Origin: Stictocephala bisonia
Lineage: Eukaryota; Arthropoda; Insecta; Hemiptera; Membracidae
Assembly (NCBI GenBank): GCA_035578905.1
Contig: JAQJVL010000151.1
Span: 1,263,001 to 1,327,000 of the forward strand
Direction of reading: 5' to 3'
Length of the DNA stretch: 64,000 nucleotides
The position numbers and the translations under genes are program-made. The notes under the pieces are model-generated. The model saw nothing but the letters and a program-made list of their open reading frames with translations, searched no databases and was not told the origin of the DNA. How positions within the stretch are numbered: the first letter of the stretch is position 1; each line of letters begins with the position of its first letter. Below, in pieces: positions 52,501 to 59,715 of the stretch.

Positions 52501-55500
52501 TAAATAACCTCAAATGTAACAAGCATAATTTTAATAAATATTTCAATATTATCAGATTGGAACTTGGATAATGAAAAAGTACTTACTTTTGTAGACAGTT
52601 CAGACATAGGTGATATTTTAATTAGTGCTTTTAAGATGAGACTTTCTACAATATACAATTGTTTTACAGGGTTTCATACATAATAAATGCAAGTTGTAAA
52701 ATATATCCATAGGATCCAATGAACTTAAACGTAGTAGTTCTTTAACCATTAATCAATGACGTTACTTCACCTTTTATATAACAAAAAATAGGATATACAA
52801 ATTGAGTGAGGTATAATGGACCCCGACGTTTATGTTACAACGATGAAATTATAAATTGCAACTTATTTAGTTGTAAACTATAACGTATTGTTGTTTTCAT
52901 TTATTTCACCTATCAGTAGACATAAAAAATGTTTATTCTGGCATTTCATCTAAATAAGTGGAAACAGAATATAAAAAATGGATAACAATTAATTACAAGT
53001 TAAAGTAAAGAGCCCAACCAAACAAAATGTGTAAATAAAGAAATGTTTAGGGATTTCTTCAAAGTTTATTTTATTCCACAATTAGTTTTAAAATTATCTA
53101 TTCAAAGAAAGTACGCACATCTTGCGTGCTGGTTAACTGGCCTATAAAGCTACAGCCAATGATAATCCTCTATTCTGGACATTGCCAAATACGGTATTAA
53201 TGTCATCTTCATGAAAAAAGTGGGGATTAGTACTAGGATCCTACTTGGTCCACAGTCTTGAGTTTGCACTGGGTTGGAAGTACACTCTGCTGGACCATGA
53301 CACCTTGAGGAGCTTTTATCTCCAGTAAGTGATTTGTTTGCTAGCAGTTTCTTATTATTTATGAGAGTCCTATATATATGACAGAGGTAAGTTGTAGTCA
53401 GGAAGCTGTGACGAGTCATCAGTTGAGTGGTCTAGTTCAGTCACAGAGGAACGTGAATTAGTGTCTCTACATTTATTACTCTGTGAGGGTTTAGTATTTA
53501 TGTGATGTACGAAATATTTACAATGTAGTATGTTTGTGCTTGGAGAACTATCAACAATAAGTCCATTGCTCCATTGTATTGGAACAATAAGTCCACTGTT
53601 CCAATACATTTTGGAACAGTTGCAATTTGAGGATAGTGGTATAATGTCTTCTGATGTGATTGGGTTACCCTGTGACAATGTGGATTATAAAACTGACGAA
53701 AAACACTTCAATTATGAAAACATAGATTATGCTCAAGTTGCTGAAGTAACAGGTAACTTACAGTTACAAATTTGAAAGGAAATCTAAAGGTTTCCGACGA
53801 GTCTAAAAATTTAGAAATTGGCCCAATTGAAATAAGGTGTAATAATTAAAGGAATGCAGCAATTAATACATTCTCCTTTCCGTCCACTTAGTCCCAAAAT
53901 AAGGAAAATCGCTATATTCCCCCAACAAAAATGTCTTTAGGTTAAAAAAAGCAACAAAATACCAAAAAAGATACCTGTTATATATAGGGTGTGAAATGCC
54001 ACCTGACAAAATAAGGAATGAGATATGGAAAAAAAGAAAGTAGGCCTAGGTTGAATATAAATGTGGTTTTATTACAGATGTACAGAATGGAATTAAATAT
54101 TACATGACTAAATAGTTTTTAGTAGTGATAATACAATTAATGAATGACAGTATAACACTTTTGTTTTACCGTACAGAGTTATAATAAAATTAAAATAAGA
54201 AAAATACAACTAATTATTTATGCAAATCCTTAACAATACCTTAAAAAAATAAAATCTTGTGTCAAAAAGAAATCTAAAATCCTGAAATGGAATAAATGTT
54301 TACCTACCTATAATTTTCTGGGTAAAAATGGTAACGCCGAGAAATTTGCAACTGAACTAAAACTAAATGTTGAGAACAAAACCGCTGTAGAAATATTATG
54401 AAACTTTTCCTTCCGATAAAATGTATGAATTTTATTATAAAAATTAGTTTACACTTCTACTTAAAAAAATTATTTGAACTTTACTTTTACTAAAAATTAA
54501 CTCAAAACTCTTATTGTTAACCTTCTTATTTCTGTATATCATCACTTACCACAAGTATCTCACTATTGGAGCTCAATGCAAGACTTCGAAATACCTCTCA
54601 GCAAATTTCATGTCTAGATATCGTTTTACCTTATTAAAATCGTATATACCCTTCAATAATAAATGAGGAAACATCTGACAGGGCACTTAAAGTCAAGCCT
54701 CTCCTTGATTCAAATAAATAAATTTCAAAGTATGATGTGTTTGAAGAAAAGTTAACTGTGGACAACAATATAGTGAAATACTTTAGAAGATACAACCTGA
54801 AAACTGATATGGAGCAATATGAAAAGGTTGTAAATTTGGAGCAATAAGAGGTGTTAGCTTTTGATACAAGTTTAATATGTACTGTGGAAAAGAAAAGGAT
54901 TCTTGTGAAGAAAATATTCCTTAGGGCACTCGAGAAGCTCAAAAACTTTGGAATGTTGTGGACGATCCTATTAGTCACAAAATGTATTTTGATAATTCTT
55001 TTACAAACATCGATTTGCTAAATTAACTTCAAGAAATTGGGGTGTGAGCAACAAGAACGATTAGATCAGCTCGAACACAGAAGTATCCTCTTAAAAACCA
55101 AAAAGGAAATGAAAATGTAAAAAAGAGGAACTTTTGACTAAAGTATTGCTGTCAACAATGTTTCAATATTGAAACAATGAACAATTCATTCAATTCAGTC
55201 AACAATGAATTCAATTCAATATTCAATTAACAATAATAGAGTGGTAACTGTTGCCACAGATTTTGACAGTATAGAGCAATTGCATCAGCAAATAAGTTAT
55301 AGCTATGATAAGGAAATCAAGTTTTTGTTTATCAATTTATAAAACGTATTTCCTGTAAATATTTTGGTTTAATACAAAACCCAACAAATCTGATTTGAAG
55401 GTGGTGAAAGCTATATTATCAGTAATTTTATAGTGAAGCAATAACTCTTAGAGTCCTGGGCAGTTTTAGAGCTATCCAATTGTAATTTTTAGCAATTTAT

Positions 55501-58500
55501 TGAGAGCCTATTTGCTTCAAACCATAAGTGTACTTTCCAAATTGCAAGTTGAGTTGAAGTTTTAAGCTCATCTATACTTGTCTCTCTTGTAATAACAGTG
55601 GTGTTATCCGCATAGATAATTATAATTTTGTCGATGCAAACTACGTCACTCATAAAAATTATAAATAAAATTGAGCTCGAAATTAACCTTGAAGTACACC
55701 TTCAGAAATTGTTTCCCACTTAGAAGTGAATTTATCTCCTCCTTTTACAGTTTTCACACTTCAACTTCTCCAATTTAAATTTTATTTTATCCATAAAATA
55801 GCCTAATTTAAAAATTATATTTAATTAATGTAGTTAGAAGAATAGCATGCTCCATGCAATCAAACGCCCTATCAAGGTTGCAGAAAACCGCAGCGGCCTC
55901 TTAACTCACCCTAGGCACACGGCAAGATATTTAACAGTTTAATTGTAATAGAAGTGATATTTCTTTCTGGTCGAAACCCAAACTGGTTTTCTGAGAAAAT
56001 AGACTTATTTAAAAAAAGACTTAATTTGTGTGTATACGACTGTTTCGAATATCTTTGATAGCGTAGGCAATATTTAAACAGGTATATAATCAAGGGTATT
56101 CTTTTTGTCCCCTTTTTTGAAAATGGGAGTTGTTTCTGTGTATTTTAATTGTGAAGGAAACTGTGAGGCCATAAACAAATGGTTGGCAAATTTCGTGTGC
56201 ACTCTCTTTCAATTAAGAGACATAGGTGTCTCATCCCAGCCCATGACTTTTTATTTCTTTAATGATCTTATAATTTTATAAATGTCGTTTGGTACTGTTT
56301 TATGAAAAAATAACTTCCCCATATTACTATTTTCAATAAACTGGAGTTATTCAAGTGAGTTACTAATTTATTTGCTGGAATTTAATCTTTTTGAAATATT
56401 AATCAGTTCAGAATTTAATGTACATTATTAATATAAAGTCTAAAATAGTGGTACTGGTCAATTTTAATTCGGCTTTTAGCCATGAGTATTTCCAATGTGA
56501 AGATTATTCATGAGACAGCGAACGAAAAACCAATGACACTTTTAGACTTTCTAAGAGACATCACTGTGATATACACCAAGTCATCTATATCAAAACAATC
56601 CCTGGGTTGCCTGAAACTGTGACAAGAAGTCAAGTGGCTGCTCCTTTTCAGGATACAAGATATGAAACATTGAGCGCTTGTTGTTCACTAAAGATAAACA
56701 GAGACTATGTCAGATGGTAAAATGCTCTTGCAAACCTCTTACGTAGTCAGAACTATTAACCACTGTCATATTTATAGGAGAGCACTAATTATATATATAA
56801 AATACGCAAAATTTTATGAAGAAAATTTTCTATATATGTATTTATTGACTCTATAACAAGCCAAAAATAGAAGAAAAACCAATATTCTTAAGGTAGTTCA
56901 TAATTTAGTAAAAAAAAAACAAAAACAAAAAAAACAGGTTAACACTGTCACGATATGGGCGAATATGGATTTCAAATGTGTGTGACAATCGTAGATGCGG
57001 TAATATTTACTGTTATTTTTGGCTAAAAGGAAATTTTACTGATTGATACACAATATATTATTTTAAATGGTAACTGATTGATTTTTGTGAGCTTTATGAG
57101 ATGTTTAGGCGAATTAAAATATATTGATCAGTCCATATTATTCTCCTAAATAGAAATAAAATTAATTTCTAATTTAGCTTTACTTAGTCGGTAGCGTAGT
57201 TGGTTCAATCCCAGCTTCATGTGCTTATGGTTCTCAGTTCGATCCCAATCAGAGTCATAATACATTTTGAGAAGGATCAGCTGATAACCACCGGCTGTTC
57301 ATTTGTCATTGGGCTATTAATTAATGACACTTTCTAAGGAATAGTCGGCCTTAGTTTGTAACAATGACTACATTCGCTCATCTACACTCATCACACTCAT
57401 TCGAAATCCATATTCGCCCATATCTTGACGATCGGCGTCTTATGAATAAATAAAAATAAATAAATAAATGCTTTTTTGTATTTTATAGGGTTTTAACTAT
57501 ATTATTTTTGATTTCAGGGCTGGCATTAAAGCACTGCCGCATAATGCAAAAATGCATTATAACCTGGCAAACCTCTTGAGAGATTCAAACAGTGTAGACC
57601 TAGCTATCTCACACTACAGAGAAGCGCTCAGGTACAATTCACTAGATTTGGTAATTTGTTATGAATTTGTTTTTGTTAATTGACTGTAACTTGATTTGTT
57701 ATAATAAGGTTTATAATGGTACAGTGTAGTGTACAAGTCGATGTATTAGTAGCATAGCTACAAATAAAATGAGCAAGTGCTGACAAACTGTGATTATACC
57801 CGTCCAAATACAAACTATGCTGACAGAATTTACTGCCAAGATCAATTTCCCCGTATTTTAGAAGAGTTTGTATTTAAAAGAACAAACGTTACAATGCCAT
57901 TGTGAAAAATATTAAATGTCAAGTTTGATCATTTATCTAACTAAGTCATTCAGGCAATATATCTGTTGGCTTCCTACTGTTGGTTGAATGGGCCATTTGA
58001 GGCAATATATCTGTTGGCTTCCTAATGTTGGTTGAATGGGCCATTTGAGGCAATATATCTGTTGGCTTCCTACTGTTGGTTGAATGGGCCATTTGAGGCA
58101 ATATATCTGTTGGCTTCCTACTGTTGGTTGAATGGGCCATTTGAGGCAATATATCTGTTGGCTTCCTAATGTTGGTTTGAATGGGCAATTTGAGGTAGTA
58201 CGTTAATTGAACTGCACTTGCCTCAAAAACACAACTACATAAACACTAAGTTGTGTTATTACTGTTTCATTTTTGTTGAGTTTATTTATATTTTACTTCA
58301 TTCTACCTCTTTATATAATGCTTTAGTCCCTATTAATGCATATTAATTTATTACATTATGAATTATTGTAAACACTTAAGGGTATTATTAACAATTAATA
58401 TTCTCTACAGGTTGTGGCCAGGATATGCAAGCGCCCACAACAATCTGGGTACACTGATGTCTTCCCCTATGGAAGCGGAGACTCACTTCATATCTGCCAT

Positions 58501-58554
58501 CACTATTTCACCCTCACACGTGAATGCTCATTATAATCTTGGACAAGTATATAG
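20281..58554 (+). CDS. TMTC1: TMTC1-like O-mannosyltransferase gene, ten internal exons (partial)
   Basis: TMTC proteins are multi-pass ER membrane enzymes with C-terminal TPR repeats that transfer O-linked mannose, notably to cadherins (family knowledge). Exons at 20281..20458, 24415..24488, 25310..25456, 30451..30523, 31442..31545, 41089..41278, 41927..42048, 51741..51917, 57518..57631 and 58411..58554 join in phase into 440 full codons. Diagnostic stretches are HPVHTEAVAGVVGRADVLA, FSSQDNPAAF, DWQMGSIPLV, PATNLFF-VGFVVAERVLYIPS, and TPR residues LPHNAKMHYNLANLL. The DQDNPA-type stretch, GSIPLV, and the LPHNAK and ASAHNNLGTL segments point to TMTC1 over TMTC2-4. Family is near certain, subtype likely. 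The exon before 20281 (first luminal loop with its acidic motif) and the later TPRs are not in view. Introns total over 36 kb and are filled with repeats. Confidence 0.93.
20660..22200 (+). pseudogene. R2-clade non-LTR retrotransposon, 3' coding remnant
   Basis: This intronic remnant lies downstream of exon A. In order it shows LPLKPKQKLYRLIFNVIPGY and LLVGNP (21040..21130), then KRFPHLPPSPTNGIFYCKRV and DRGLGLEYL (21180..21265). These match the post-RT 'LKPQQKLF...IP', 'HLPxxTPxAFFY' and 'GGLGI' stretches of R2/NeSL-type elements. It then shows HVLGECLAGRGARIERHN and GWTVAKEQLF (21670..21795), matching the stretch before the restriction-like endonuclease, and a degraded 'VDVTVRYE'-like MTVRFEQSEVLKEG (21860..21900). 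Stops at 21027, 21380, 21437 and beyond, and loss of the KPD..DVTV catalytic context, show that it is dead. The RT core is absent, so it is 5'-truncated. Confidence 0.8.
22205..22720. other. Unassigned; possible 3' tail of the R2-clade copy
   Basis: AT-rich with no recognised gene. It may include the 3' untranslated part of the upstream retroelement, but no clear tail is seen. Confidence 0.35.
22722..23110 (+). pseudogene. pogo/Tigger-type transposase N-terminal remnant (psq HTH)
   Basis: Readable codons give MLNTPKGSNKRLWSKENM, then, after two stops, AVKKGRKAAKIIKVPKTTLKR-like residues (one change at VGKAA). This is the helix-turn-helix typical of pogo/Tigger transposases and pipsqueak-type domains. 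Then come GLPLTIEEQ-like and LLSHG traces. No DDE catalytic domain is seen. A segment at 23041..23100 (tctcttggaaatatttt ... atggtgattg) recurs in altered form at 23765..23825, so element non-coding sequence probably extends around both. Confidence 0.6.
23111..24414. other. Intron sequence, no gene recognised
   Basis: An 82-codon basic open frame at 23135..23383 has no recognised domain and no splice support. The stretch 23760..23830 repeats the motif at 23041..23100. The rest is AT-rich intron ending at the exon B acceptor. Confidence 0.5.
24415..24488 (+). CDS. TMTC1: TMTC1-like exon B
   Basis: Acceptor ttttacag, donor ga/gtaagt. It enters in phase 0 and leaves two bases that make an Asp codon with exon C (H-D-E-G-W across the junction). 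It encodes VAGVVGRADVLACLLFLLSI, a hallmark of the family directly after HPVHTEA, and begins the next membrane helix. Confidence 0.95.
24489..25309. other. Intron, nothing else recognised
   Basis: AT-rich intron of the TMTC1-like gene. I see no repeat array or mobile-element coding remnant. Confidence 0.5.
25310..25456 (+). CDS. TMTC1: TMTC1-like exon C
   Basis: Acceptor ttttacag, donor ag/gtaact. It encodes EGWRLPKGG, then helices SCALAALSMLAKETG and LTVLLVNILYDLYR, then SWPYVKR. 'LxKETGxTVL..N..YDL' is a strong TMTC signature. The last two bases (ag) complete an Arg codon with the first g of 30451, so exon C joins exon D directly in frame. Confidence 0.95.
25507..26048. mobile_element. Non-autonomous inverted-repeat element (shared ends with 4500..4690)
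   Basis: Arms 25527..25640 and 25935..26048 are imperfect reverse complements (about 114 bp) around a 294-bp core. Each arm carries the motif cgaaacgtttggtg, a ccttgacgcggt-like block and taccggaagct. Inside each, ctgaggatg precedes gcgaaacg by about 20 bases. No coding sequence is present. It inserted about 50 bp downstream of exon C. The family resembles terminal sequences of Penelope-like elements, but this is inference. Confidence 0.8.
26377..26445. repeat. Short direct duplication
   Basis: ttttaaactacctttcagac and the following bases occur twice about 34 bp apart, differing at one base (cttgtaaa versus cttataaa). Confidence 0.8.
26480..26912 (+). pseudogene. 5'-truncated LINE: RT C-terminus and 3' end
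   Basis: The frame 26489..26764 encodes YDLRNRQKQNLPIPRHKTGF, FFESHLRSNVIRLYNSLPDA and a C-terminal MLLSRCHYSVREYMNF, ending in a stop. The 'YxLRxR...IPxxxTxxFxxS...xxxYNxLPxxV' order marks the very C-terminus of CR1/Jockey-type LINE ORF2. After a short 3' UTR come aataaa (26885..26890) and a tttgag-repeat tail (26896..26912), the expected LINE 3' end. The catalytic RT core is absent, a typical 5'-truncated insertion in a TMTC1-like intron. Confidence 0.8.
26913..28104. other. Intron with a diverged inverted-repeat pair
   Basis: 27355..27425 (ggttatggcccctgagag ...) is related in reverse complement to 27805..27885 (... ccttcaggggccatagctcg), suggesting the ends of a short non-autonomous element of about 550 bp. 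Nothing coding is recognised. Confidence 0.45.
28105..28174 (+). other. Candidate 70-bp frame-breaking cassette exon
   Basis: An acceptor-like tatcaacag precedes 28105 and a donor-like aag/gtaata follows 28174. Read in the phase left by exon C, it is open for 23 codons (YFLAIFRKMKQVNEASHLEK...). Its 70-bp length shifts the frame, so that exon D would be read as G-G-L-stop. Skipping it gives a perfect C-to-D join. It is therefore either a chance open stretch or a 'poison' cassette that would trigger decay of the transcript. Confidence 0.3.
28535..30290. repeat. 40-bp minisatellite array, about 40 copies
   Basis: The unit is near 40 bp (aatctccttatgagtgaaat followed by gtaagtttattgctgtggac), interleaved with 39-bp and longer variants carrying gggaatctataata. 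Units are variable and longer composite units recur. It ends about 160 bp before exon D. Open frames across it come from the repeat. Confidence 0.95.
30451..30523 (+). CDS. TMTC1: TMTC1-like exon D
   Basis: Acceptor tttgtcttag, donor gcg/gtaagt. The first g completes the split Arg codon of exon C. It encodes VVCEGRWNEECLHFARRTAK and VLMA, leading into exon E in phase 0. This stretch falls where TMTC1 homologues carry a variable loop, so sequence similarity alone is weak. Phase and the join to exon E (KVLMA-TSMLLAFRLAM) support it. Confidence 0.85.
30524..31441. other. Intron with small hairpin at 31164..31195
   Basis: A perfect 12-bp inverted repeat (gaacaattcttc / gaagaattgttc) with an 8-nt loop occurs at 31164..31195. 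Just before it (31060..31145) about two and a half copies of a roughly 45-bp degenerate repeat (gggt-gggtcaataccactata) are visible. Nothing else is recognised. Confidence 0.6.
31442..31545 (+). CDS. TMTC1: TMTC1-like exon E (start of DUF1736 region)
   Basis: Acceptor tattttcag, donor ag/gtgact. It encodes TSMLLAFRLAMLQGSLPRF and SSQDNPAAFHPCPHI, ending with a split Arg codon. 'FR...GSLPxFSxQDNPAAF' opens the DUF1736 domain and is closest to TMTC1-type sequences. Confidence 0.95.
31546..32965. other. Intron, nothing recognised
   Basis: AT-rich intron with no coding remnant or array that I can support. Confidence 0.5.
32968..34330 (-). pseudogene. Decayed CR1/Jockey-type LINE
   Basis: On the minus strand, from about 34330 down to 33700, RT blocks appear in order across many stops. 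They are RPISVL (34200), NNQFGFQNNKSTEQALISF (34060..34130), a degenerate SKAFDT-like STLWI block (33975..34000) and a GVPQGSxLGP-like MEYLKVKCWAQS block (33810..33850). The 3' end of the element corresponds to the plus-strand T-run at 32970..32980. Frameshifts and stops are numerous, so the copy is old. It lies upstream of the 44-bp array in the same intron. Confidence 0.7.
34385..40330. repeat. 44-bp satellite array, about 134 copies (5.9 kb)
   Basis: The unit is 44 bp (gtattacaagtgatcaactt, then gggtagtaccggtaatcaccacag), uninterrupted for about 5.9 kb within the intron between exons E and F. Variant units (gagtagaacc, gcagcacccg, aatcagcac, gttatcaac) are ordered. For instance the rare ccacaagtat variant and its neighbours occur at 36601 and again at 38009, exactly 1408 bp (32 units) apart. 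44 is not a multiple of three and no long open frame crosses it. Confidence 0.98.
40331..41088. other. Intron, nothing recognised
   Basis: AT-rich sequence between the 44-bp array and exon F. No coding remnant or array is seen. Confidence 0.5.
41089..41278 (+). CDS. TMTC1: TMTC1-like exon F (DUF1736 core)
   Basis: Acceptor attcacag, donor gag/gtaagt. The first base completes the Arg of exon E. It encodes LLTFCYLVAFNSWLLLCPS, LSHDWQMGSIPLVTSPTDCR and NLTTALFFGCCLILAYR. The order 'LTFxYLxxFNxWLLLxPxTLxxDWQxGSIPLV' followed by a membrane helix is the core of DUF1736 and the best subtype evidence (TMTC1-like). Phase 0 at the end. Confidence 0.97.
41330..41687. repeat. 73-bp tandem repeat, 5 copies
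   Basis: The unit (landmark aatactgaaatagttagag at 41355, 41428 and so on) repeats with almost no divergence. Each unit contains the palindrome gtggtaccac. The array starts only about 52 bp after the exon F donor. Confidence 0.95.
41927..42048 (+). CDS. TMTC1: TMTC1-like exon G
   Basis: Acceptor ttttttgcag, donor ag/gtaaat. It encodes TQRQASLVFGCLLLVVPFMP, ATNLFFTVGFVVAERVLYIP and two bases of a Ser codon completed by exon H. 'PFxPAxNLFFxVGFVVAERVLYxPS' is one of the most conserved TMTC stretches. Confidence 0.97.
42254..44220 (-). mobile_element. 5'-truncated LINE with 538-codon open RT frame (CR1/Jockey type)
   Basis: Frame 42604..44220 is open throughout. Residue positions: LRPISILPALSKCLERIVH 99-117, FQSGFRPNYSTTTALL 133-148, FDFSKAFDCV 169-178 (first catalytic Asp), GVPQGSVLGPLLF 226-238, and YADD 257-260 (catalytic Asp pair). 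A C-terminal part with RLWNLLPDNIR ends at 538. The first 40 or so residues look unlike an RT, and the AP endonuclease and ORF1 are missing, so the copy is 5'-truncated and the annotated Met is not the ancestral start. The 3' end lies near 42255..42290: on the minus strand aataaagacaat is followed by a (ttcattcatttca)-type tail. The open frame and intact catalytic residues mark a young copy, in the intron between exons G and H. Confidence 0.92.
44221..44645. other. Intron, nothing recognised
   Basis: A 77-codon plus-strand open frame at 44323..44556 has no recognised domain. Otherwise AT-rich. Confidence 0.45.
45270..46440. repeat. 45-bp palindromic minisatellite, 26 copies, 90-bp dimers
   Basis: The monomer is 45 bp. 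Alternating types (tatggagagag with ccaacctacgtgg; tatgaagagag with gcctacaagg) make 90-bp dimers. Most monomers carry a hairpin, cctacgtggttt - 10-nt loop - aaaccacgtagg (12-bp perfect stem). Because 45 is a multiple of three, long open frames run on both strands (plus: VYGERNHVGSSPAYK-type 15-mers; minus: LVNCLRGFSLHKPRR 15-mers for 393 codons). Without promoter or splice evidence I regard these as repeat-derived. Confidence 0.97.
46500..46533. repeat. (TA)n microsatellite
   Basis: A run of alternating T and A of about 34 bp interrupts the right-hand inner arm of the fold-back element. Confidence 0.97.
46965..47040. repeat. 18-bp tandem repeat, about 4 copies
   Basis: The unit cctaccatgatgaaacgt repeats directly after the fold-back element. 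Confidence 0.9.
47041..48215. other. Intron, unassigned; may hold diverged 142-bp monomers
   Basis: No gene is recognised. The last 250 bp (ggaagataaaacttaac..., gggaggtatgtagggatgtg) resemble the following 142-bp unit loosely and may be degenerate edge monomers. Confidence 0.4.
48218..51215. repeat. 142-bp satellite array, about 21 copies
   Basis: The landmark tagagggcatattga recurs about every 142 bp (48371, 48513, 48656 and so on). Variant sites (gagaaacg/gagtaacg, gatgtag/gaggtag, gcggtgt/gcggtat/gtggtat, ttgggtg/tgaggtg) are arranged in higher-order units. The rare gaaacatatt variant at 49561 recurs at 49987, 426 bp (three monomers) away, with matching neighbours. It lies in the intron between exons G and H and ends about 525 bp before exon H. 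Confidence 0.96.
51741..51917 (+). CDS. TMTC1: TMTC1-like exon H
   Basis: Acceptor ttctgtcatag, donor ag/gtcagt. The first c completes the Ser of YIPS begun in exon G. It encodes IGAVLLVAYGAQCIHQ, a helix KAALIVGLLMLGASFAYKTV, and DRNRAWSSREALI with a split Arg. 'TVxRNxxWxSREALxR' is the conserved bridge from the last membrane helix to the first TPR. The usual 'SMGFC' motif after YIP reads SIGAV here. Confidence 0.96.
51918..53500. other. Intron, no gene recognised
   Basis: A diverged inverted pair near 52085..52175 (accacacttt-cgagtggta versus taccacactaaagtgt) suggests a small mobile-element remnant. No coding sequence is supported. Minus-strand open frames at 52377..53678 lack recognisable domains. 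Confidence 0.45.
54630..56750 (+). pseudogene. piggyBac-type transposase remnant, split by a LINE
   Basis: Blocks of a piggyBac (PGBD-type) transposase occur in order across frameshifts and stops. They are DRALKVKPLLD (54676..54710), EEKLTVDNNIVKYFRRYNLK (54745..54805, with the first catalytic Asp retained), YFDNSFTNIDLLN (54985..55020, second Asp retained), RTIRSARTQKYPL-like (55055..55090) and VVTVATDFDSIEQL (55241..55285). The region with the third catalytic Asp is not seen. After an inserted minus-strand LINE fragment, a C-terminal block MTLLDFLRDITVIYTK and RYETLSACC follows at 56530..56690. The N-terminal part may reach back to about 53530, where an 81-codon open frame with no clear match occurs. 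The copy is clearly dead. Confidence 0.75.
55420..56340 (-). pseudogene. LINE RT remnant nested in the piggyBac copy
   Basis: On the minus strand, SENQFGFRPERNITSITI (55945..56000) is followed by FCNLDRAFDCMEHAILL (55835..55890; the 'DxSKAFD' box), a run fitting the GVPQGS...LGPLLF region with frameshifts (55660..55720), and a YADDT-like IYADNTTVITRE block at 55590..55620. This order identifies a CR1/Jockey-type RT. It is interrupted by many stops. Confidence 0.72.
56890..57000 (-). mobile_element. Truncated inverted copy of SINE family 2
   Basis: The reverse complement of 56950..57000 (tgaaatccatattcgcccat) matches the 3' part of the SINE at 57172..57470. An A-rich run precedes it on the plus strand. 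It is a short fragment only. Confidence 0.55.
57172..57470 (+). mobile_element. tRNA-derived SINE (family 2)
   Basis: An A box, tagcgtagttgg (57192..57203), and a B box, gttcgatcc (57237..57245), sit at tRNA-like spacing. A body of about 200 bp follows, ending in an (aaat)n tail at 57445..57470. It differs in sequence from the SINE at 2263. It lies only about 47 bp upstream of exon I, so it forms most of that exon's upstream splicing context. Confidence 0.8.
57518..57631 (+). CDS. TMTC1: TMTC1-like exon I (first TPR)
   Basis: Acceptor tgatttcag, donor ag/gtacaa (a weak donor). The first g completes the Arg of exon H. It encodes AGIKALPHNAKMHYNLANLL, RDSNSVDLAISHY and REAL, ending with a split Arg. 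The spacing of small and aromatic residues (NAKxHYNxANxLxD ... AIxHYRxAL) is a TPR, and LPHNAK with this spacing is closest to the first TPR of TMTC1. Confidence 0.95.
57953..58197. repeat. 48-bp tandem repeat, 5 copies
   Basis: The unit ggcaatatatctgttggctt plus 28 bases repeats at 48 bp (57953, 58001 and so on), with single-base variants. It lies within the intron between exons I and J. Confidence 0.95.
58411..58554 (+). CDS. TMTC1: TMTC1-like exon J (second TPR)
   Basis: Acceptor ttctctacag, donor ag/gtgagc. It encodes LWPGYASAHNNLGTLMSSP, MEAETHFISAITISPSHVN and AHYNLGQVY with a split Arg. The short spacing between GTL and EAE is also seen in TMTC1 homologues. The next exon should begin by completing an Arg codon and continue the third TPR. 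I did not find it before 64000. Confidence 0.95.
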
Positions 58555-59390
58555 GTGAGCTTTTGTTAAAGCTTAGATTTAAAGAAGTATATTTTAACCA
58601 AAACTCACTTTTCCTAAAGTTAATTTGATGAATATAATGTTGAAGCGTGCATCTTGCGAGAAACGGCGATCATAATTTTTAACTAAAAGCCTTAATTAGT
58701 AGTAAAGTAACCCCTTTATTTTATCATGTTAGTATTTACTGATTGCTATATAAACTATCCCTCCTTACTATATACTAATCACTTCAATGAATATGTAAGT
58801 CATTTTTTTCTAGCCCAAGAGATATTCCATTACAATATTCAAATGAAAGTAACGTTCGAATTCTAGACTGTGGCTTTTACTGCAAATTTTTTAGTGGTCT
58901 CAGTACTTCTTAAAAATGCTAATATCTCAAATGGGATTCGAAACAATTATGTTTTTGCCCATGTACTTACTATACTATAGTTTATCATATTATTCGCAAT
59001 ATAAATACTAATTACAGATATATTATAAGTGGAAACGTCCTTACAGATAATACCTTTGTCAATCCGTTCGAAAAAAGGGTTAACTTATCAACAAAATTAT
59101 ATTTTTATGTAGTATTGTTGTTTCAAAACGTTAAGATGCCAAATTTTATAAGATGTTTGTGTAGTTAAAAACTATTATTGCTAAAGAGGTTTCAATAACA
59201 ATATATTCTTAATCAAATGGGACTCTGAAAATCATTAATTGGAGCTATGTAAAAGAATATTAATTTGCTTGTTATAGCTGATTTAATGAGGAGTTCCGAT
59301 AACCTAATATAAATGCCTACATGGAAGTAAGTGTACTAAAGCCAGAAGGAGAGCTGGGCGAAGAGGTTGAGACGAATGGTGAACCAGGGA
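58555..59390. other. Intron, nothing recognised
   Basis: AT-rich sequence after exon J. No array or coding remnant is supported. Confidence 0.5.
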
Positions 59391-59391
59391 G

Positions 59392-59540
59392 GTTTTCTGA
59401 GTTGAGCGTTTGCAAAACCTAAACTGGTTTTATGCTGTTGCCAAATCGCAAACCGGATTTTGTGAACGCCTTTAATTTGATGGTGGCCGGCCGCTTGAAT
59501 GGGCCCAATTAGTTTTCGGATTTTACTCAAATTCTTCATG
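59392..59540 (-). repeat. Inverted-repeat arm 1 of a 2.3-kb pair
   Basis: This segment (ttctgagttgagcgtttgca ... ttttcggattttactcaaat) is the imperfect reverse complement of 61592..61738. The shared blocks are aaaccagtt, gcaacagcataaa and aagcggccgg. Confidence 0.85.
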
Positions 59541-59715
59541 TTTGATGCGATACAAAACCAAACTCTGGATGTTCTGTTAATATATTTAAATATGGACCCG
59601 ATTATGAAATAAGCTCTTTGAAGTGGTCGAGGAAAACCATACTGATACTAAAATGAATGAAAATTATTTTGGCTACTTAAACTAATTTTATGTACAATAT
59701 ACATAATATTCAACT

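Noticed and set aside
53150..53678. Overlapping minus-strand frames of 89 and 102 codons
   Set aside because: No recognisable domain, and they overlap each other and a plus-strand frame that may belong to the piggyBac remnant.
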